NCBI GenBank assembly: GCA_019694855.1 | Contig: JAIBBD010000008.1 | Span: 1-52,984, forward strand | Reading direction: 5' to 3' | DNA: 52,984 nt | Origin: Dehalococcoidia bacterium | GTDB taxonomy: Bacteria > Chloroflexota > Dehalococcoidia > UBA2979 | In this document: positions 48,314-52,984 of the stretch, one piece after another | How the letters are laid out: the number at the start of each line of letters is the position of its first letter | Position numbering within the stretch: position 1 is the first letter of the stretch | The notes under the pieces: model-generated | The model's input: the letters and a program-made list of their open reading frames with translations, nothing else | Database searches by the model: none | What the model was told of the DNA's origin: nothing | Translations under genes and position numbers: made by a program

Positions 48314-48976
48314 TCAGCGGCGGATGCCGACCTCGTCCAGGTGGTCGAGGAGGTCCGCCGGGTCGTCATAGACGCGGTAGGCGCCCGCTGCTTGCAGCTC
48401 GTCGCGACCGTAGCCCCCTGAGAGCAGCCCGACCCCGAGCGCGTGCGCCCGCCGCGCCGCCAGCAGGTCCCAGACGCTGTCCCCCACGATCACGCTGTCC
48501 TCGACCGGCTGTCCGAGGCGGCGCGCTGCCTCGATGAAGAGGTCGGGGTCTGGCTTGGCGCGAGACACATCGTCCCGCGTCACCAGCAGGCCGGTCCCGG
48601 GCGCCGGCAGCAGGTCGAGGACGGGGCGGGCCGTCGCCAGGCGGCCGCTCGTGGCGACCGTCCAGGGCACCGCCTCCGAGGTCAGGTACCCCAGCAGTTC
48701 GACCGCGCCGGGGAGGGGGCGGATGGAGCCAACGCGCGCGAGGTACTCCTCGCGATGCACGTCTTGCACCCGCCGCAGCGTCGCGTCATCGAGGTCGCGT
48801 CCCGCCTCGCGGAGGAGGGCGTGGGCGAGGAGGCCACCGCTCATGCCGATCCGCCGGTGAATGCGCCAGACGGCAAGCTCGATGCCGGCCGCGCGCAGGC
48901 CGGCCTGCCAGGCGACCACGTGCTGATACACGCTGTCGACCAGTGTCCCATCGAGGTCGAAGATCACCGCTGTCAT
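48314..48976 (-). CDS. HAD-superfamily phosphatase (beta-phosphoglucomutase/phosphoglycolate-phosphatase-like)
   Basis: A 220-residue HAD hydrolase with motif I FDLDGTLVDS (nucleophile Asp7, acid/base Asp9), a helical cap, motif II around VATSGRL, motif III Lys in RAKPDPDLF, and motif IV VIVGDSVWDL. The cap size fits small-phosphate substrates such as phosphoglycolate or sugar phosphates. The start is taken at the ATG at 48976; a GTG at 48985 adds three residues. It ends 10 bases from the convergent binding-protein gene, and is divergent from the alcohol dehydrogenase. Confidence 0.9.
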   Translation of the reverse strand: MTAVIFDLDGTLVDSVYQHVVAWQAGLRAAGIELAVWRIHRRIGMSGGLLAHALLREAGRDLDDATLRRVQDVHREEYLARVGSIRPLPGAVELLGYLTSEAVPWTVATSGRLATARPVLDLLPAPGTGLLVTRDDVSRAKPDPDLFIEAARRLGQPVEDSVIVGDSVWDLLAARRAHALGVGLLSGGYGRDELQAAGAYRVYDDPADLLDHLDEVGIRR

Positions 48977-49055
48977 CGCTTCCACGATACGCCCGGCCGA
49001 TCCCGGTCAGCCGCGCGCACCCGAGGTACCCTGCGGTCGGAGGAGGCCGACAACG

Positions 49056-50054
49056 ATGCTGGCTCAGCTGCTGAGACGCCCGCGTTCGATCGACCTCGCG
49101 CCACTCACGATCGAGGAGATCGAAGCGCCGGCGCCCGGGCCCGGAGAGCTACGCCTGCGCCTCGAGGCGTGCGCGGTCTGCCGCACTGACCTGCAGATCG
49201 TTGAGGGCGACCTCGCGCTGCATCGAGCGCCGCTGGTGCCGGGCCACCAGGCGGTAGGCATCGTCGAGGCGATTGGCCCGGGCGTGGAGGGCTGGGCGGC
49301 GGGTGACCGCGCCGGCGTCGGCTGGCTGGGCGACGTCTGCGGTTCCTGTGAGTACTGCACCACCGGCCGCGAGAACCTCTGTGAGTCCGCGACCTTCACG
49401 GGATGGGACCGCGACGGCGGTTATGCGCAGGCCATGCTCGTGCGGGCCGGCTTCGCGCTCCGCCTGCCGGCCGCCCTCGAAGCCGAAGCGCTGGCGCCGT
49501 TGCTGTGCGGCGGCGTCATCGGCTATCGCTCGCTGCGGGTGTCGGGAATCGGACCGGGCCAGCGGCTTGGGCTGTACGGCTTCGGCGCGTCCGCGTCGCT
49601 GGCGATCCAGGTGGCCGTGCACATGGGATGCGAGGTCTTCGTCGTGACGCGCTCCACCGAGGAGCAACGGCGAGCGCGTGCCCTCGGCGCTGCATGGGCC
49701 GGCGCCCTCGACGAGCAACCTCCGGCAAGACTGCACGCGGCGGTGACCTTCGCCCCGGTTGGGGAGGTCGTCCTTGCCGCGTTGCGCGCGCTCGCGCCCG
49801 GGGGCACGGTGGCGATCAACGCCATCCACCTCGACCGCGTGCCAGAGTTCTCGTACGACTGGCTGTGGCGAGAGCGCAGTCTGCGCAGCGTGGCGAACTT
49901 CACGCGGGCAGACGCGCGCGAATTCCTCGCGCTCGCAGCCGAGATCCCGCTGCGGACCGAGACGCAGCCGTTCGCGCTGGCGCAGGCGAACGAGGCGCTG
50001 CGAGCGCTGCGGCAGGGTGAGCTGCGCGGCACGGCCGTGCTTATGATCGAGTAG
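49056..50054 (+). CDS. Zinc-dependent alcohol dehydrogenase
   Basis: A 332-residue medium-chain dehydrogenase. Catalytic-zinc ligands are in CAVCRTDLQ and PGHQAVG; the structural-zinc lobe is CGSCEYCTTGRENLC with four Cys. The Rossmann motif LYGFGASASLA binds NAD(P). The overall motif set resembles the AdhA-type group that oxidises short-chain alcohols or reduces aldehydes. The ATG has CGGAGGAGG upstream. A universal stress protein gene follows after 43 bases on the same strand, so the two are probably co-transcribed. Confidence 0.93.
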   Translation: MLAQLLRRPRSIDLAPLTIEEIEAPAPGPGELRLRLEACAVCRTDLQIVEGDLALHRAPLVPGHQAVGIVEAIGPGVEGWAAGDRAGVGWLGDVCGSCEYCTTGRENLCESATFTGWDRDGGYAQAMLVRAGFALRLPAALEAEALAPLLCGGVIGYRSLRVSGIGPGQRLGLYGFGASASLAIQVAVHMGCEVFVVTRSTEEQRRARALGAAWAGALDEQPPARLHAAVTFAPVGEVVLAALRALAPGGTVAINAIHLDRVPEFSYDWLWRERSLRSVANFTRADAREFLALAAEIPLRTETQPFALAQANEALRALRQGELRGTAVLMIE

Positions 50055-50097
50055 GCGGGCGGTCACCTCGGTCGTCCGGATGGGATGCGGGGAAGCG

Positions 50098-50520
50098 ATG
50101 TACGAGAAGCTGCTCTACCCGGTCGACGGCTCGGACCTGTCCCTCGTCGCGTTGCCACATGTCGCGGAGATCGCGCGCGCCTCGGGCGCGATCGTGACGG
50201 TGTTGCAGGCCGTCGAGATCGTGACCGAGGCCGACGCGATCACGGTGCCGGAGCGCCGAGGCGAGGCAGACGAGTCCATCCACCGCATCGTGGCGAGCCT
50301 GCGGGACCAGGGGGTGACGGTCGCTGCCCCGCGTGTGATCGAGGGTGACGCCGGGCGCTCGATCGTCGAGGCCGCGGACGCCGATGCAGCGGACCTCGTG
50401 ATCATGGCGACGCACGGGCGATCCGGGGTGCGCAGGCTCGCGCTTGGCTCGGTCGCGGACTACGTGGTTGGGCACGCATCGTGCCCGGTGCTGCTCATCC
50501 GGCCCCCTCAGGACGGGTAG
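50098..50520 (+). CDS. Universal stress protein (UspA family)
   Basis: A 140-residue USP: MYEKLLYPVDGSDLS at the start, binding loop ATHGRSGVRRLALGSVADYV (THG, nine residues, GS) and VLLIRPP at the end. I start at the ATG at 50098; the ATG at 50080 adds six residues without better context. It is the shortest of the four USPs here, lacking the central insertion. Its end overlaps the end of the convergent GH65 gene by 13 bases. Confidence 0.92.
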   Translation: MYEKLLYPVDGSDLSLVALPHVAEIARASGAIVTVLQAVEIVTEADAITVPERRGEADESIHRIVASLRDQGVTVAAPRVIEGDAGRSIVEAADADAADLVIMATHGRSGVRRLALGSVADYVVGHASCPVLLIRPPQDG

Positions 50521-52886
50521 CTCGTCCCCTCGGGGCCGGGCCGCACGTGGAGCGGCTCGCGGCCCTTCGGCTGGCTCGGCCGCACCATCGGCGGCAGTGG
50601 CGGAATCGCGAGCACCATCGGGGTCCGCTCGCTCAGCGTGAAGCGCTGACCGTGGTGCAGCAGATCGAGCGGCGGCCCGGATCGCAGCTCGTAGCGCGCC
50701 TCTCCCGAGGTCACCTCCACCTGCAGCTGACGTCCCCGGAAGCGGACGCGGAACGCGAGGCGCACGAGGCCCGGCGGCACGCGCGGGGCGAACCCGATCT
50801 GGCCTTGCTGGCAGCGCATGCCGCCGCAGCCCGCGACAAGCAGTGACCAGACGCCCGCGAGCGCCGCGAGGTGCAGGCCGTTCCGGGTGTTGTCGTGCAG
50901 GTCGCCAAGGTCGAGCAGGGCAGTCTCCCGCAGGTAGTCGTAGGCAAGGTCGAGCTGCCCCACCTCGGCCGCGAGCACGCCCTGCGTGGCGGCGGACAAC
51001 GAGGAGTCGCGGACCGTCAGCGGTTCGTAGTACGCGAAGTTGCGCTGCTTCTCCTCGAAGGTGAAGGCATCGCCGCGGAGTTGCATCGCCAGGACGAGGT
51101 CAGCCTGCTTCAGGACCTGCTTTCGGTAGAGGTCGAAGTACGGGAAGTGCAGGAACAGCGGGTACTGGTCCGGGCGCGTCGCCTCGAAGTCCCAGACCTC
51201 GAGGGTGGTGTATCCATCAGCCTGCGGATGCACCCCGAGCTCAGGGTCGTAGGGGATGAACATGTCGCGCGCCGCGTCACGCCACGACGCTGCCTCTTCC
51301 TGGTCGACGCCGAGCGCCTGCGCCTCCGCCTCGTGGTGCTGCACGGCGTCCGCCGCCGCCGAGAGGTTCTGCTGGGCCATGAGATTCGTGTAGACGTTGT
51401 TGTTCTGCAGGGCGCTGTACTCGTCCGGGCCGGTCACGCCCGAGATGCGGAACTGCCCGGTGCGGTCGTGGTGGCCGAGCGAGCGCCAGAGGCGCGCCGT
51501 CTCCACCAGCAGCTCGAGGCCCGCCTCGCGCATGAACGCCTCGTCCTCGGTCGCCTCCATGTACCAGAGGACGGCCGCCGCGATGTCCGCGTTGATGTGG
51601 AACGCCGCGGTCCCGGCCGGCCAGTATCCCGAGCACTCGGCGCCTGCGATCGTGCGCCAGGGGAAGGCGGCCCCCGCGAGCCCGAGCGCGCGGGCGCGCT
51701 GCCGCGCGATCGGCAACGTCGAGTGGCGCCAGCGCAGCTCATGCGCCGCGACCTCGGGTGCGGTGTAGATCAGGACCGGCAGCACGAACGTCTCGCTGTC
51801 CCAGAATGCGTGCCCGTCGTAGCCCTGCCCGGTCAGGCCCTTCGCCGGTATGGCTCGCCGCTCCGCCCGGGCGCTGGCCTGCAGCATCTGGAAGAGCGCG
51901 AAGCGAGCGGCCTGTTCGACAGTCGGGTCGCCTTCCACCTCGATCAGCGCATCGTCCCAGAAGGCATCGAGGTAGGCTCGCTGCTCCTCGATCAGGCCTT
52001 CCCAGCCCGTGTAGCTCGCCGCGGTCAGCGCCGCGGCGACCTGGTCGCGCAGCGCCTGTCGAGAGCGCACGCCCGACCAGCCGTAGGCCAGGAACTTCAC
52101 GATGCGCAGCCGCTCTCCGGGCGCCAGCACCGTGGTGACCGTGACCCGCCCGATGTCGGGCGAGGTCTCCGCCGAAACATCTACCTTCTGCGGGGCCTCC
52201 ACGAGGTGGTCCATCGCGGCGGCCATGCGCAGACCGCTTCCGGCAGTGTGGTGTACGAGGACGACTCGCCCCGGATCGCGGGCGGCATCGTCCTCGGCGA
52301 CGAGGGGTGAGCGCAATGCTTCGGCCACGCGCGGGTCGCCGGTCGGCGCCGCGAGCGGCTCGTTCGCCACGAGTTCCGACTGCACGACGACGCGCGCCGC
52401 CGCGCCGACCGCTTCCACCTCGAAGCTGATGGCGGCGACCGCGCGCTGCGTGAACGACACCAGCCGTGTCGACGATACCTTCACCCGCTGTCCCGCGGGC
52501 GACTCCCATTCGACCTCGCGCTGCAGTGTGCCGGCCCGCAGGTCGAGGACGCGCTCGTGGTTGTGGAGCGTGCCATAGCGGATGTCGAACGGCTCGTCGT
52601 CGACCAGCAGCCGCAGCAGCTTCCCGTTGGTGACGTTGATCAGGGCCTGGCCCGACTCGGGATAGCCGTAGCCGCCCTCAGCGTACGGAAGCGGGCGCAG
52701 CTCGTAGAAGCCGTTCAGGTAGGTGCCGGGGATGCCGACTGGCTCGCCCTCATCGAGGTTGCCGCGGAGGCCGATGTGCCCGTTTGAGAGCGCGAAGATC
52801 GACTCGGTCTGCGCGAGCACCTCCAGGTCGAGGCCACACTCGCGGATACACCACGGGTCGGACGTGAAGCACTCGTGCGTGATCAT
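50508..52886 (-). CDS. GH65 family glycoside phosphorylase/hydrolase (trehalose/maltose/kojibiose type)
   Basis: A 792-residue GH65 protein. An N-terminal beta-sandwich (about 1-270) holds IFALSNGHIGLRGNLDEG, cited as NGHIGLRGN, the family start. The (alpha/alpha)6 barrel has KGLTGQGYDGHAFWDSE and GVTGPDEY with catalytic acid Glu489. A C-terminal beta-sandwich ends the protein. GH65 enzymes cleave alpha-glucosidic disaccharides such as trehalose or maltose with phosphate, giving beta-glucose 1-phosphate. The start ATG overlaps the stop of an upstream HAD gene (ATGA), fitting the usual pairing with beta-phosphoglucomutase. The exact disaccharide cannot be told. Confidence 0.94.
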   Translation of the reverse strand: MITHECFTSDPWCIRECGLDLEVLAQTESIFALSNGHIGLRGNLDEGEPVGIPGTYLNGFYELRPLPYAEGGYGYPESGQALINVTNGKLLRLLVDDEPFDIRYGTLHNHERVLDLRAGTLQREVEWESPAGQRVKVSSTRLVSFTQRAVAAISFEVEAVGAAARVVVQSELVANEPLAAPTGDPRVAEALRSPLVAEDDAARDPGRVVLVHHTAGSGLRMAAAMDHLVEAPQKVDVSAETSPDIGRVTVTTVLAPGERLRIVKFLAYGWSGVRSRQALRDQVAAALTAASYTGWEGLIEEQRAYLDAFWDDALIEVEGDPTVEQAARFALFQMLQASARAERRAIPAKGLTGQGYDGHAFWDSETFVLPVLIYTAPEVAAHELRWRHSTLPIARQRARALGLAGAAFPWRTIAGAECSGYWPAGTAAFHINADIAAAVLWYMEATEDEAFMREAGLELLVETARLWRSLGHHDRTGQFRISGVTGPDEYSALQNNNVYTNLMAQQNLSAAADAVQHHEAEAQALGVDQEEAASWRDAARDMFIPYDPELGVHPQADGYTTLEVWDFEATRPDQYPLFLHFPYFDLYRKQVLKQADLVLAMQLRGDAFTFEEKQRNFAYYEPLTVRDSSLSAATQGVLAAEVGQLDLAYDYLRETALLDLGDLHDNTRNGLHLAALAGVWSLLVAGCGGMRCQQGQIGFAPRVPPGLVRLAFRVRFRGRQLQVEVTSGEARYELRSGPPLDLLHHGQRFTLSERTPMVLAIPPLPPMVRPSQPKGREPLHVRPGPEGTSYPS

Positions 52887-52984
52887 GTCGCGCCCAGCAG
52901 CTCCCTCAGGTCGCGTACCACGATATCAGCTCCATGCTCACGTAGAGCGTCCGCCTGTCCTGCGCGATCTACCCCGACGACGTA
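52883..52984 (-). CDS. HAD/beta-phosphoglucomutase-like protein, C-terminal end only
   Basis: The last 33 residues of a gene whose 5' part lies beyond the window. It reads VVGVDRAGQADALREHGAD followed by IVVRDLRELLGAT and a stop. This is the usual tail of beta-phosphoglucomutase-like HAD proteins (VVGVDR...GAD.VV.DL.EL). The TGA overlaps the ATG of the GH65 gene. Together they would convert a disaccharide to glucose and glucose 6-phosphate; this rests on the pairing and the short tail. Confidence 0.75.
   Translation of the reverse strand, partial: YVVGVDRAGQADALREHGADIVVRDLRELLGAT

Noticed and set aside
50871-52310. Plus-strand frame of 479 codons opposite the GH65 gene
   Set aside because: Antisense to the GH65 catalytic domain, which has its Glu and family motifs; the frame shows no recognisable domain.
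1-52984. CRISPR arrays, insertion sequences, integrases, tRNA or rRNA genes
   Set aside because: No regularly spaced repeats, transposase or integrase motifs, tRNA cloverleaf or rRNA-like sequence were seen on reading both strands.

Overview
The window is high-GC bacterial chromosome with dense, mostly non-overlapping coding in short strand-switching blocks. I see no rRNA, tRNA, CRISPR array, insertion sequence or phage gene, and no gap over about 265 bases without a gene. The gene mix suggests a free-living aerobic, high-GC Chloroflexota (Dehalococcoidia-like) or possibly an Actinomycetota. It includes a DUF5671 membrane protein, a ScyD/ScyE-type propeller, four universal stress proteins, TlyA, CoA transferases, acyl-CoA dehydrogenases, and lipoproteins with Thr/Ala linkers after the lipobox. 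That placement is inference; no marker gene here settles it.

Left part (1-8.2 kb). An OmpR-type response regulator, a histidine kinase and a P-type cation ATPase form a minus-strand operon joined by 4-base ATGA overlaps. Divergent from it are two tiny membrane proteins, an ApbE flavin transferase, a ferric-reductase-like haem membrane protein and a DUF2231 protein. YceI, a DUF5671 membrane protein and a small anchored protein follow on the minus strand.

Stress and dormancy-like part (8.2-15 kb, with 32.4 kb and 34.2 kb). This holds a PAS protein that looks like a beheaded NarL-type kinase, a P2-type cation ATPase, two universal stress proteins, a GyrI-like protein and an intact PAS kinase. 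A DevR/DosR-like response regulator lies at 32.4 kb. The motif GGGAC-N4-GTCAC occurs twice upstream of that regulator. A close relative, GTGAC-N4-GTCAC, sits between the divergent genes at 8.3 kb. Together these suggest a DosR-type regulon, which is the most interesting hypothesis in the window.

Middle part (15-34 kb). Here are a CoA transferase/hydrolase, a CPBP protease, a secreted propeller, and an anti-sigma partner-switching module (STAS antagonist, ATPase kinase, membrane SpoIIE phosphatase) whose ends overlap. They are followed by a luciferase-like monooxygenase, NAD kinase, TlyA, an MFS carrier, a phosphoesterase, a CaiB/BaiF CoA transferase, an aldo/keto reductase, an MBL hydrolase, an APC permease, a flavodoxin and a GT-A-like protein.

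Right part (34-53 kb). This is catabolic: two divergent paralogous acyl-CoA dehydrogenases, a Tat-type peptide-binding lipoprotein, a fused double CaiB/BaiF protein, an SRPBCC protein, an MFS exporter, a second aldo/keto reductase, an orphan molybdenum hydroxylase large subunit, a Leu/Ile/Val-type binding lipoprotein, a HAD phosphatase and a zinc alcohol dehydrogenase. A fourth universal stress protein and a GH65 phosphorylase follow, the latter coupled to the tail of a HAD/beta-phosphoglucomutase-like gene that runs off the window.
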